Origin: Spirochaetales bacterium
Lineage (GTDB): Bacteria; Spirochaetota; Spirochaetia; SZUA-6
Assembly: GCA_027021365.1 (NCBI GenBank)
Contig: JALUUM010000016.1
Location: 1 to 64,000 of the forward strand
Length of the DNA stretch: 64,000 bases
Direction: 5' to 3'
Part shown: in pieces, positions 9,408-17,944 of the stretch
How the letters are laid out: each line of letters begins with the position of its first letter
Position numbering within the stretch: the stretch's first letter is position 1
Notes under the pieces: model-generated
What the model was told of the DNA's origin: nothing
What the model saw: the letters and a program-made list of their open reading frames with translations, nothing else
Database searches by the model: none
Translations under genes and position numbers: made by a program

Positions 9408-9493
9408 GGGAGGAAGGATTTTTTTCCTGCAATTTCTTTGTAGTAGTGATATAATTAAAACTAATATTATTGAAATAAGTGGGGGTATGGGTT

Positions 9494-10117
9494 ATGAAGC
9501 GTCTTCTGAATGTATCCGGAGGAGTTGTTCTTTTTCTTATTCTATCTCTTGCTTTCTATGGTTGTCAGCTTTTCGGAATAAGTAAGTACAGTGAAAAAGA
9601 AAAAGCCGAACTTGTGGGAGAGGCAGTAGCAGGTGGCGGGGCATTGGCCGATAGCAGCAGCAAAGCGGTGGTAACCGTTACTACTGATACGGGTGGGACG
9701 ATAACCTATGACAACAGTGTAGATGGGAGCGGGCTTCAAGGCTCTCAATTTTACAGTGATATAAGTTCATGGGGTGCAGGCACTCAGTATTTTAGTCTTA
9801 CATACAGTGAACTCCAGGAAACAGTAAAGGATTCAAAGGGGAATGATGTTACTGTTGTATTAAACGGAGACCTATACTGGGCCACAAATGTTACTGTTGA
9901 TTTGCAAACGGGTGATCTGAGCGGAAAAATGATTTTCTACGGCAAAACATCAGGAACGGTGGATGGTGAAGCTTTCGAGAATTATACGATAGACATAAAG
10001 TTCGAATATACATATTCAGCCGGCAGTCATAGCTTTAATGGAAGTATCACTGGAACTGTCAATGGTGAAACGGTAAGTAATACTGTTACCTACAGCGTGA
10101 CGACAAGCGGGGCCTAG
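9494..10117 (+). CDS. Predicted lipoprotein, function unknown
   Basis: Hypothetical exported lipoprotein, 207 aa. A hydrophobic leader is followed by a lipobox-like LAFYGC at about residue 24, so the mature protein should be lipid-anchored. The rest is rich in Thr, Ser, Gly and Tyr with alternating hydrophobic residues (for example GDLYWATNVTVDLQTGDLSG), pointing to an all-beta fold. ATG at 9494 is preferred over the in-frame GTG at 9479 because it places a GGGGG sequence 8 nt upstream and begins with Lys-Arg. Divergent from the sulfatase operon across about 120 bp. I do not recognise a family. Confidence 0.7.
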   Translation: MKRLLNVSGGVVLFLILSLAFYGCQLFGISKYSEKEKAELVGEAVAGGGALADSSSKAVVTVTTDTGGTITYDNSVDGSGLQGSQFYSDISSWGAGTQYFSLTYSELQETVKDSKGNDVTVVLNGDLYWATNVTVDLQTGDLSGKMIFYGKTSGTVDGEAFENYTIDIKFEYTYSAGSHSFNGSITGTVNGETVSNTVTYSVTTSGA

Positions 10118-10168
10118 AAGAAATATACTTAAAATATATCATGTGGAAAGTATCAAACTGAATCAGGA

Positions 10169-11053
10169 TTATTTGCCTGCCTCTCCTGCATTTCTGTAAC
10201 GCCTTGTTAGTAGCCAGTCAACAACCGGTTGCGGGAACAGTTCAAGGAAGGCTGCGAAACCGGACATGTATCCTACCCTGTATCTGCTGTGAGGTTTCGT
10301 TTCTGTTAGTGCTCTATGAATAACCCTCGCAACCCTCAGTGGGTCAGTCCTTTTCTTGTCAAATTCGGTAAACTCTTTTTTTAAATTTTCGAGGGTGGGT
10401 TTGTAATATCTAAGTTTTTCATATGGCCATTTTGACATCGATTCTTTCAACTTGTTCATTGTTTTTTGAGGTGAAGTGGTATCTATGCCGCCACAACGAA
10501 TAAGAATCGATGATATCCCCGATTGGGAAAGTTCCAGCTTTAGTGTTCGGGCAATAAAATTAACGGCAAAGTCACATGCATGGATATCGGTCAGGAAGGG
10601 TGAGGGAATAAGTGCCGGTGTTGCAATCCATAGGATTCTTCCCTTTGCTTCCCTTATCAGTGGAAGCAGATGTTGCAAGAGAATAACCGGGCCAAGGATA
10701 CGTGTTTTAAGCTCACTATGAAAAGCATGGGTATCCAGTAGTTCTATGGGAGCTATACTTCCACCTCCTGCAATATTTACTATTCCGTATAGCCCATTGA
10801 AATCCTGTGAATGTAAGAATCCTTTTATTTTTTCGGATGTTGATTCTATCTGGTTCGGTTTTGTAAGGTCTAGTGGAAAAAAGGGTATCAGGTTAGGGTT
10901 ACCCATTTCCCGCAGTCTGGTTGCATCACTTTCCTTTCTCACTGTGGCAAGGACTGTAAAACCATTTTCTGCCAGATACATTGATGTATGATAGCCGATG
11001 CCAGATGAACTACCTGTTACAAGAACCGCTCTCCTTTGTTTTGTTTTAATCAT
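10169..11053 (-). CDS. Short-chain dehydrogenase/reductase homologue lacking the catalytic Tyr and Lys
   Basis: Classical SDR fold, 294 aa. The cofactor motif TGSSSGIG (residues 13-20), the NxAG motif (VNIAGGG) and DLTKP are present. Aligned to the active-site strand and helix, the Ser-Tyr-xxx-Lys triad is replaced: the segment reads IATPALIPS then TDIHACDFAVNF, giving Thr, Ile and Asp where Ser, Tyr and Lys are expected. So it can probably bind NAD(P) but not act as a normal dehydrogenase. Closest in overall layout to retinol/17-beta-HSD-like SDRs. ATG 11053 has GGGGG 8 nt upstream; ATG 11068 is also in frame. Divergent from tetR, which likely controls it. Confidence 0.8.
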   Translation of the reverse strand: MIKTKQRRAVLVTGSSSGIGYHTSMYLAENGFTVLATVRKESDATRLREMGNPNLIPFFPLDLTKPNQIESTSEKIKGFLHSQDFNGLYGIVNIAGGGSIAPIELLDTHAFHSELKTRILGPVILLQHLLPLIREAKGRILWIATPALIPSPFLTDIHACDFAVNFIARTLKLELSQSGISSILIRCGGIDTTSPQKTMNKLKESMSKWPYEKLRYYKPTLENLKKEFTEFDKKRTDPLRVARVIHRALTETKPHSRYRVGYMSGFAAFLELFPQPVVDWLLTRRYRNAGEAGK

Positions 11054-11102
11054 CTCAAATACCCCCATTGCACTGAATTAATTGCTTGGTAAAACACAAG
11101 TA

Positions 11103-11118
11103 TTAAACAATCGTTTAA
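11103..11118. promoter_or_regulatory. TetR-family operator 1 (palindrome)
   Basis: Perfect inverted repeat TTAAAC-AATC-GTTTAA in the tetR/SDR divergent intergenic region. It is matched by a near-identical site 51 bp downstream, which supports it being a bound operator rather than chance. Confidence 0.65.
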
Positions 11119-11153
11119 AACTATTGTTATAATAATATGCTATTGTAAAAAAG

Positions 11154-11169
11154 TCAAACAAATGTTTAA
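11154..11169. promoter_or_regulatory. TetR-family operator 2 (palindrome)
   Basis: TCAAAC-AAAT-GTTTAA, one mismatch from perfect symmetry and same layout as operator 1. It ends 8 nt before the tetR start codon, so binding there should block tetR transcription or initiation (autorepression). Confidence 0.65.
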
Positions 11170-11177
11170 ATATTTTT

Positions 11178-11840
11178 ATGAAAACTAAAAGAGAGGCTGC
11201 AAAGGAAAAAATTATTCTTGCCACGATCAGTTTTATTGAAAGAGAGGGTATAGAATCTCTGACCGTGAGAAAGATTGCAAAGAATGCAGATGTGAATGTA
11301 GCCGCAATTAACTATTATTTTGGTAATAAGGAAAACCTGTTAAGTGAAACATTTCGTATAACCATCAGTCATTTTTTTGATGACCTGGAAACTATATTAA
11401 AACATCGGGAACTTCATGCATATTCACTTCTAAAAGTCTTTTTGCTTTTCATACTTAAAGGTTCAATCAGATACCCGAATTTCATGAAGGTTATACTTTA
11501 CAACGAAAAATATTCTAAACTCTTTGGGACAAGTTATGTGGAGGGGATAAAATCATTTATAGATAGGCTTAAAGAGATGCTTTCGGAGGGTGAAACTTTA
11601 TCTGGCAGGGCACAGCTTGAAAAAAATAATTTTCAAAATGCAATAATGCAGATGTTCTTTGCCGTACTTACACCGGGTTTACTGCTTTCGTTTTCGCGAA
11701 GTATTTTTAATATTGAGCTTTCCAAGCATGAAAGCCAGGTTGCCTATGTTGATATTTTAATAAAAAATAATCTTCCCTGGCTTATGGAAAAATCAGAGAA
11801 AATTGATTATATTCTGAGGGAGTTAATGGATACTGATTAG
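11178..11840 (+). CDS. TetR/AcrR-family transcriptional regulator
   Basis: DNA-binding repressor, 220 aa. The N-terminal TetR helix-turn-helix is textbook: ILATISFIEREGIESLTVRKIAKNADVNVAAINYYFGNKENLL at residues 13-55. The C-terminal ligand-binding half is helical and not assignable. It is divergent from an SDR gene, with two TTAAAC-N4-GTTTAA palindromes between, so it most likely represses itself and the SDR. No Shine-Dalgarno precedes the ATG (the upstream sequence is AT-only), and a weak TTGTAA-N17-TTAAAT promoter ends 6 nt before it, suggesting a possible leaderless transcript. Confidence 0.92.
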   Translation: MKTKREAAKEKIILATISFIEREGIESLTVRKIAKNADVNVAAINYYFGNKENLLSETFRITISHFFDDLETILKHRELHAYSLLKVFLLFILKGSIRYPNFMKVILYNEKYSKLFGTSYVEGIKSFIDRLKEMLSEGETLSGRAQLEKNNFQNAIMQMFFAVLTPGLLLSFSRSIFNIELSKHESQVAYVDILIKNNLPWLMEKSEKIDYILRELMDTD

Positions 11841-11890
11841 CCAATCAGGAAAGCTTTAAGTCCATTCGATTTTAAAATAAGGTGTTACAG

Positions 11891-13789
11891 ATGAAAATGA
11901 TATCCAACCCTCATATTCGAAATATTGCTATCATTGCGCATGTAGATCACGGAAAGACAACCCTTGTGGATTCCATGTTCAGGCAGAGCGGGCTTTTTCG
12001 TGAAAACGAAGAGGTGGATGAGAGAATAATGGACAGCATGGAGCTTGAACGGGAGCGGGGGATCACAATTGCAGCTAAGAACTGTGCAATAAAGTGGAAT
12101 GATATAAAGATAAATATAATTGATACTCCCGGCCATGCAGACTTCGGGGGAGAGGTGGAAAGAGCCCTTTCCATGGCAGACGGTGCCCTTCTATTGGTAG
12201 ATGCCTCAGAAGGGCCGCTACCTCAAACGCGGTTCGTACTGGAAAAAGCATTAAAGATGAATCTCACCATAATCGTTGTGATAAACAAGATAGACAGGCA
12301 GGATGCAAGACCTCTGGAAGTCCTGGATGAAATATACAGCCTGCTGATAGACTTGGGTGCAACAGAAAAGCAGCTTGATTTTCCAGTGGTTTATGCCGTG
12401 GGTAGGGATGGTATTGCATCCACCGACCCGGATATCAGGACAAAGAATCTTGATGTTCTTATGAGAATGATTATAGAAAAGATTCCGGCACCGGTGGCAG
12501 AGGAGGGTAAACCCTTCCAGATGCTTGTTTCGGACCTAAGCTACTCGAGTTTTCTAGGAAGGCTTGCCGTGGGCAAGGTTGTAAATGGAAGCGCTTCCTC
12601 CAGCGATGAGCTTGTCTGTATTAAGGCCGATAGCAGGAAGCTCCCCCTTAAGGTTTCCAAGCTTCAGGTGTACGACGGTACCAGCTTAAGAGAGACCAAT
12701 TCCATTGCAGCAGGTGACATAGTTGTTCTTTCAGGAATTGATAATGTCCATATTGGCGATACCATATGCACAAGTGAAGCTCCCAGAGCACTTCCAAGGA
12801 TCGTTGTGGACGAACCGACTGTTTTCATGCGTTTTACAAGGAACACATCTCCCTTTGCAGGGAAAGACGGAAGGTTTGTCCAGCCTACAAAGATATGGGA
12901 GCGTCTTGTAAAAGAGAGCCTTACGAATGTATCCATTCAGGTTGAAGAGGCAGAAGACAGAGAGGGATTTATTGTAAAGGGGCGAGGTGAGTTTCAGATT
13001 GCAATCCTCATAGAGACGATGCGCCGTGAGGGCTATGAGTTTTCAGTGGGAAGGCCAAGGGTTATCTTTCACTATAAAAAAGGAAGGAAGCAGGAGCCGA
13101 TAGAAGAGGTAACTATTGATTGTGAAAATACCTACAGCGGAATTGTTACGGAGAAGCTCCTTAAAAGGAAGGGCCTTCTTGTTAATATGGAGCATACGGG
13201 TAATAGTCGGGTGAGGATGATTTTTTCAGTCCCATCAAGAGCGTTAATAGGTTACAGAGACGAGTTTCTAACGGATACGAGAGGTACGGGAACAATCAAC
13301 TCTTCTCTCTCAGGTTATGAGGACTTCAGGGGAGAGTTTCCCTTACGGTTTACCGGAAGCCTCGTTTCGGACAGGCCGGGAAGGGCAGTTGCCTATGCAC
13401 TTGCAAACCTGGAAGCAAGGGGAAGGCTATTTATCAAGCCAGGTGACGAGGTGTATGAAGGAATGATTGTTGGCGAGCATAACAGGGAAAACGATCTTAA
13501 TGTTAATCCCTGCAGACCAAAAAAGCTATCAAACATGAGAGCTGCCGGAAAGGACGATGCTGTAATTCTGACACCTGTTATTCCGCCCACACTTGAGCAG
13601 GCAATTCAGTATATTGGTGATAACGAGCTTGTTGAAGTTACACCCAATTTCATACGGATGAGGAAGGCTGTTCTTCAGGCCAACGAAAGAAAACTGAGCG
13701 GGAGAAAGCCGGATGCAAGCAAGCCTAGCGGTAGAAAGCCGGGTGAAAGGAAAATAAGCGAGAGAAAGTCCTTAAGCCTGACAGGGTAG
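11891..13789 (+). CDS. typA: Translational GTPase TypA/BipA
   Basis: Ribosome-binding GTPase of the EF-G/LepA group involved in ribosome assembly and stress adaptation, 632 aa. G1 is AHVDHGKTTL (about residues 16-25), switch I region shows ERERGITIAAKN, G3 DTPGHADFGGEVER, G4 NKIDR. Beta-barrel, EF-G III and V-like domains and the TypA-specific C-terminal domain (SNMRAAGKDDAVILTPVIPPTLEQAI) follow. The end carries an unusual basic tail of about 30 residues with repeated SGRKP/ERK units, likely RNA- or ribosome-contacting. ATG 11891 has AAGGTG 7 nt upstream; a longer GTG start at 11882 would sit on that site. Confidence 0.96.
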   Translation: MKMISNPHIRNIAIIAHVDHGKTTLVDSMFRQSGLFRENEEVDERIMDSMELERERGITIAAKNCAIKWNDIKINIIDTPGHADFGGEVERALSMADGALLLVDASEGPLPQTRFVLEKALKMNLTIIVVINKIDRQDARPLEVLDEIYSLLIDLGATEKQLDFPVVYAVGRDGIASTDPDIRTKNLDVLMRMIIEKIPAPVAEEGKPFQMLVSDLSYSSFLGRLAVGKVVNGSASSSDELVCIKADSRKLPLKVSKLQVYDGTSLRETNSIAAGDIVVLSGIDNVHIGDTICTSEAPRALPRIVVDEPTVFMRFTRNTSPFAGKDGRFVQPTKIWERLVKESLTNVSIQVEEAEDREGFIVKGRGEFQIAILIETMRREGYEFSVGRPRVIFHYKKGRKQEPIEEVTIDCENTYSGIVTEKLLKRKGLLVNMEHTGNSRVRMIFSVPSRALIGYRDEFLTDTRGTGTINSSLSGYEDFRGEFPLRFTGSLVSDRPGRAVAYALANLEARGRLFIKPGDEVYEGMIVGEHNRENDLNVNPCRPKKLSNMRAAGKDDAVILTPVIPPTLEQAIQYIGDNELVEVTPNFIRMRKAVLQANERKLSGRKPDASKPSGRKPGERKISERKSLSLTG

Positions 13790-13821
13790 GGTTGTCTGAC
13801 ACCTTAACCCATCCATTATGT

Positions 13822-15027
13822 TTATTCTATAATTACAAAACCATTTCCGGTTTCTATATCAATAACTCTGTTACTGTTACCCTTTCTTTCAAACCTGTCT
13901 TTTTCAACAAGCATGTCCTTGTACCTTATCTTCCTATTACCTGCTTTCACGGATATCGAATATTCAGTCTCCAGCCCTTTGACAGTTATATTCCCTCCAT
14001 TGCTTTTTATTTCTATCTTTGTAACTGATGTATTCTCAGGAAGTGATACTTTTACCGTTGTAATCCCTTCATGACGAGAGATAAAGTTCATAAATGGCAA
14101 CCTGCCGTTGGGTGTTTCTTTGAATGTAATAATTTCACCTCTTTTCTCGAGATTTCCGGAAAGCCAATCGGGTTCCTCATAGGTAATCTGAATATCATTT
14201 CCAATGTTTCTTTCGATAACAACCATCGAATTCATAGTTGTAATGTCTATGGCTTTTATTTCATTGGCGCTAAAGGAGCTCTTCTTTACTGTAACTGATA
14301 CAGGCCTCATGCTGTTCCAGATAGAGAAATATCTCTGGGCAAGGCCTGAGGGAATTATCAATATAAAACCGGTTATAAAGAGAATCAGAAATATTGTTAT
14401 AACTTTTTTCCTACTTTTACTCTTAAGAGAGGTACTTTTAACAGAGGCAGTAGTGTCTTTTTTCAAACTGATTTTCTGTGTCTTAATGCCCCTTCTTAGA
14501 AAATGCATTGTCCGTACCGAAAGAATATTTGCAATTTTCCAGATAAGATAACCTGTAATACCGAATATTGCTGTTGAAGAAAAGGCAAGGCCAACCATAC
14601 CTATAATTCCTAAGGAATAATCGGGTGAAATTTGTTTAATCCCCGTTATGGCAATAAGGATTCCTCCTGCTATTCCCATGTAAGAAACGAATGCGAGAGC
14701 ATACAACATAAATGCTATTAAAAAAGAGACTATGCCTCCGATGAATATGGAAGTCTTAAGTGCAGGCATTGCTATAAAGCTTTTTAGAAGATTTAAGGGG
14801 CCCGGTCTTTTTTCTACATTTTCTATTCTACTCTCTGCCTTAATTGTCTTTACAATACTATCAGGCATACCCAACCGGCTGATAATTTCATCTTCTGAAA
14901 GCCCTTCTTCCAAGGCATCCTCTATAAACTCCTCGTAAAAACTGATTGCCTCGTTAATATCATTCTCAGGCCATTCTTTTAGGCTGTCTTTTATGGATTG
15001 TATAAAACCCTTTAATCTTTCAGTCAT
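13822..15027 (-). CDS. Membrane protein with DUF1700 (HAAS) head and DUF4097-like adhesin domain
   Basis: 401 aa. Residues 1-65 form a DUF1700-type helical head (LKEWPENDINEAISFYEEFIEDALEEGLSEDEIISRLGMP) often found next to PadR regulators. A block of three to four hydrophobic helices (about 85-180), a basic linker and one further helix (about 210-228) follow. The exported C-terminal half has short repeating strands (IDITTMNSMVVIE, KIEIKSNGGNITVKGL, VIDIETGNGFVIIE), as in DUF4097 beta-solenoids. It starts directly at the padR stop. This PadR-DUF1700-DUF4097 arrangement is common in bacteria and likely senses or modifies envelope state; the exact job is unknown. Confidence 0.8.
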   Translation of the reverse strand: MTERLKGFIQSIKDSLKEWPENDINEAISFYEEFIEDALEEGLSEDEIISRLGMPDSIVKTIKAESRIENVEKRPGPLNLLKSFIAMPALKTSIFIGGIVSFLIAFMLYALAFVSYMGIAGGILIAITGIKQISPDYSLGIIGMVGLAFSSTAIFGITGYLIWKIANILSVRTMHFLRRGIKTQKISLKKDTTASVKSTSLKSKSRKKVITIFLILFITGFILIIPSGLAQRYFSIWNSMRPVSVTVKKSSFSANEIKAIDITTMNSMVVIERNIGNDIQITYEEPDWLSGNLEKRGEIITFKETPNGRLPFMNFISRHEGITTVKVSLPENTSVTKIEIKSNGGNITVKGLETEYSISVKAGNRKIRYKDMLVEKDRFERKGNSNRVIDIETGNGFVIIE

Positions 15028-15339
15028 TTACTTTTCTCCCTCGATTATCTTTTCTATAATCCTGTTAAGTTCTATAAGTTCCTGAACCCTATCCTCTAAA
15101 TGAGATCTTCCTTTGTCCGTTATCCTGTAATACTTTCTAAGCCTACCGTTATGTTCCTCTGAGTATGTTTTCAGGAAGCCCTGGATTTTAAGCCTTCGTA
15201 GTACAGGGTATAGAGCTGTCTCTGCGATATCAACAATGCTATTTATTTCTTCAGATAGCTTGTAGCCGTACATGTCTTCCTTTTGAAGCTTTGCAAGTAC
15301 CAGTGTTTCCAGCAATCCCTTTTTAAGCTGTATATCCAT
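15028..15339 (-). CDS. PadR-family transcriptional regulator
   Basis: Small winged-helix regulator of the PadR-s2 type, 103 aa. It begins LKKGLLETLVLAKLQKEDMYGYKLSEEI, the standard PadR N-terminus, and has the wing region LKIQGFLKTYSEEHNGRLRKYYRITDKGRSHLE. Lies between the Lnt-like gene (3 nt upstream) and the DUF1700 gene. A perfect 11-bp inverted repeat overlapping the operon promoter at 16817-16851 is the best candidate for its operator, implying autoregulation of the whole operon. Confidence 0.93.
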   Translation of the reverse strand: MDIQLKKGLLETLVLAKLQKEDMYGYKLSEEINSIVDIAETALYPVLRRLKIQGFLKTYSEEHNGRLRKYYRITDKGRSHLEDRVQELIELNRIIEKIIEGEK

Positions 15340-15342
15340 CTA

Positions 15343-16803
15343 TTACCTCTTTTTAATGGTCTTTAGAATAGTTATCCCAAGCATCGCTACAAGAGCAATC
15401 CAGACTAGTATAATGAACCAATCTCCCAGTGTACCATAGATTGTCCGGATACCTTTTATCGGAACATCAGCAATCATTATACGATCTTTGGTATTAAAGT
15501 AATCCTGGTATGCTAACACATTTCCATTATAGTCGGTTGCAATAGAGGTGGATTTATTTGCCTGGCGAAAGATAGAAAATCCGTACTCTATTCCCCGAAG
15601 GCGTCCGATCTCTGTATGATATGGGCTGATAAGCTTGGTGTCGAAACCCGGTACCAACAAAATGTCTACCTCCCTCTTAAAGGCTTGTCGAAGAAATATG
15701 GGAAAGTCCAAGTCAAAACAGATAACTGCTGACAATATGCCCCATGGGGTTTTAGCCGAAGGAATAATACCGTTTGAATCCGTCGGATACCAGGAATGGG
15801 TTTTTTCGTATCGAAAGAGTTCCTTTCCATCCGGGCCAAAGAGGTATATTAGATTATCATTTTTTTCCTGGTTATAACGAAGGACAAGAAGTGTCGGTGC
15901 AAGATACACTTTGTGCTCACGGGCGAAGGTGCTTGCCCGTTTTAAAAAAGCTTTCAGGTCATCCTGATACATCACAGCATTTGCCTCGCTCCAAAAAATG
16001 ATTTTGGCACCATATTCTGCGGCTCGCTGGCTTAGAGCAAAGAGACGGTTCTGCAAGGCTGTCAGCTCAGAAGCATACTTGGCTTTGCTCTCGGGTGGTG
16101 TTCCATTGTCAGTTATGGACCAATAGTCACTATGGTGAGGTTCGGTAATACCTGCAATACGAACCGTCCCATTTGATGGCTGAGTTAGTAGAATCTTTCC
16201 ATATCCATAGGCTAAAAGAAAGGCAAATACGGCAACGAGAGTGATAACAGAGCGACTTGTCTTTCTTAAATCAAAACCGTTTTCCCATACATGATTCACA
16301 ACTGTTGCTGTTAAACCGATTATGAATGTAATTCCCCATATACCCGTTAAGGAAACAGTTTGTATGAGAGCTTCAAAACCAAATTGACCGATTGCCGGAG
16401 AAAAGACATCTCCAAGCGGAGAAAATCCTAACAGGAAGTCACCCGCTGAATACACCAAAGGAAACATTAACAGTGCACCAAGTTTTTTCCCGGAACGAGC
16501 ATACCACCGATCAATATACAATGCTGCCCAGAGAGGCATTAACACCAGAATGCTAAAAACCAGATTCAGGTAGAAGGGTATATCCCAACCACCGGTAATA
16601 CTAAGAAAACGAAAGAGAATAGTTGCAATTAATACCGGAATTGTTTTATACCATCTCTCTGTAATCCTGAAGGAACGTATCAGTAGTATTACAGACAGCC
16701 AGATAGCGATGGCAACATGCCAGTGCCAACCGACAAAAAAGATAAGAATGGCACCGACAATTCCTGTGACAAGACGCTTAATATCGTTACACTTTAGTTT
16801 CAT
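15343..16803 (-). CDS. Apolipoprotein N-acyltransferase-like membrane nitrilase
   Basis: 486 aa: an N-terminal block of six or so membrane helices (to about residue 205) and a periplasmic carbon-nitrogen hydrolase domain, then a last helix, as in Lnt. The Glu-Lys-Cys triad is present: E in IIFWSEANAVM, K in FRYEKTHSWYP and C in SAVICFDLDFP. However the second-sphere residues of E. coli Lnt are altered: the VPFGE loop glutamate after the Lys is absent and the Cys is followed by Phe-Asp rather than Tyr-Glu. It may act on lipoproteins or be a paralogue with another amide or acyl substrate. Start ATG 16803 has GGGAG 6 nt upstream; a longer frame start at 16851 falls inside the promoter. Confidence 0.75.
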   Translation of the reverse strand: MKLKCNDIKRLVTGIVGAILIFFVGWHWHVAIAIWLSVILLIRSFRITERWYKTIPVLIATILFRFLSITGGWDIPFYLNLVFSILVLMPLWAALYIDRWYARSGKKLGALLMFPLVYSAGDFLLGFSPLGDVFSPAIGQFGFEALIQTVSLTGIWGITFIIGLTATVVNHVWENGFDLRKTSRSVITLVAVFAFLLAYGYGKILLTQPSNGTVRIAGITEPHHSDYWSITDNGTPPESKAKYASELTALQNRLFALSQRAAEYGAKIIFWSEANAVMYQDDLKAFLKRASTFAREHKVYLAPTLLVLRYNQEKNDNLIYLFGPDGKELFRYEKTHSWYPTDSNGIIPSAKTPWGILSAVICFDLDFPIFLRQAFKREVDILLVPGFDTKLISPYHTEIGRLRGIEYGFSIFRQANKSTSIATDYNGNVLAYQDYFNTKDRIMIADVPIKGIRTIYGTLGDWFIILVWIALVAMLGITILKTIKKR

Positions 16804-16816
16804 AATTACTCCCTTT

Positions 16817-16851
16817 TTGTATAATATTAGCTCATGAACTATATTATACAA
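16817..16851. promoter_or_regulatory. Candidate PadR operator, perfect 11-bp inverted repeat
   Basis: TTGTATAATAT (16817-16827), 13-nt spacer, ATATTATACAA (16841-16851). It covers the -10 box and the expected transcription start of the lnt-like/padR/DUF1700 operon, so an occupied site would block transcription. Confidence 0.65.
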
Positions 16852-16871
16852 TAAACAATATTAATTGTCAA
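16843..16871 (-). promoter_or_regulatory. Consensus sigma-70 promoter of the lnt-like/padR operon
   Basis: Minus strand: TTGACA (16871-16866), exactly 17 nt, TATAAT (16848-16843). This is a perfect match in both hexamers and spacing, about 40 nt upstream of the chosen ATG. Confidence 0.8.
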
Positions 16872-16903
16872 GGAATATAAGAAAATCATTGAAAAACTGT
16901 TAC

Positions 16904-17944
16904 TTAAAAATCGAGCTCTACACTAAGTGATAGAGAAGGGGAGAGATCGTTAATTCCTGAAGCTGTGTAGTGCATAAAGTCCATGCCCAACTTTGAGTGA
17001 ATGGCAAGGGTGTCCGAAAGCGAAAAGTCGAACTCAACAGAGGGCACAATTTCTAACGAGGGATTGTACTGAGTATCTGTGGTACCGTCTGTAAGGGTCA
17101 CAGTGTCGTAGGTTTTAAAATTGACATTACTATCCAGTAAAATAGTTACTCCCCTTATGAAAAGTAGAGACAGCTCGGGCGACCAGTTAAGTTCAATGTT
17201 GGGTGTGTCAGAGCCAGCCGTTGAATCCGTATAGAAGCTGCAGCCCAGCTTACTCTGAAAGGAAAGGGGCAGGCCGGGATACCAAGAAAGGACTAATGTT
17301 GGCGTTATAGTGGTATTATCAGTGCTATTCCAATCTATCGAGACTGAGGGTTTTAGAAGAACCTCCTCCGTAACGGCGACCACGGCACCTGCTTTGGCAC
17401 CAAAACTGGTAGACGTAACAGAAGAGTATATAAAATCAATTTCAGGTTGAAGGAAAACAGAAAAAGTATAGTTTCCGTATGAGAGAAGGATATCCGAATT
17501 AAGCTCCCATGCAGATGTAGTAATACCTCCCGTATTTATCTGTGAACTTAAGTCCTCGATAACATCATAGTATCCGGATATTCCCCAGCGAATAAGAAAA
17601 GCTTCTTTCCTGTAACTTGTGTATGCATCACCGGCAAAGATTCCCTCATAAATCTTATCAATAGGAGTTCCCACTACCCTTGCAGATGAATCTGCAAAGA
17701 GGCTTAAAGAATCTGTAAAATAGTGGCTCCCGTTCCAGTTGACTCCTATCCAGAGATTGGAGTCAGATATGTCGATAGGTGGCGCCGATTGGATTGAGGA
17801 AGAAATTAATTCCAGGCCACTCTCAAGGGATACTTCACCGTATAGAGGGGCAGAAACCACAGAAACTATAAATAGAAATGTTAAAAGAAAAACGCTGGGT
17901 TTTATTCCTGTTTTAAATCTTGATTTAACTTTTATATAACTCAT
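16904..17944 (-). CDS. Predicted outer-membrane beta-barrel protein
   Basis: 346 aa. A signal peptide (about residues 15-36, ending APLYGE) precedes a protein made of amphipathic strands (for example LSLFADSSARVV, WELNSDILLSYGNYTFSVFLQPEIDFIYS) and ends with LSLSVELDF, the C-terminal aromatic signature of outer-membrane barrels. Last gene of the sigma-factor operon; its start overlaps the previous stop in ATGA. It is probably the main exported target of that regulon. No specific family recognised. Confidence 0.7.
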   Translation of the reverse strand: MSYIKVKSRFKTGIKPSVFLLTFLFIVSVVSAPLYGEVSLESGLELISSSIQSAPPIDISDSNLWIGVNWNGSHYFTDSLSLFADSSARVVGTPIDKIYEGIFAGDAYTSYRKEAFLIRWGISGYYDVIEDLSSQINTGGITTSAWELNSDILLSYGNYTFSVFLQPEIDFIYSSVTSTSFGAKAGAVVAVTEEVLLKPSVSIDWNSTDNTTITPTLVLSWYPGLPLSFQSKLGCSFYTDSTAGSDTPNIELNWSPELSLLFIRGVTILLDSNVNFKTYDTVTLTDGTTDTQYNPSLEIVPSVEFDFSLSDTLAIHSKLGMDFMHYTASGINDLSPSLSLSVELDF

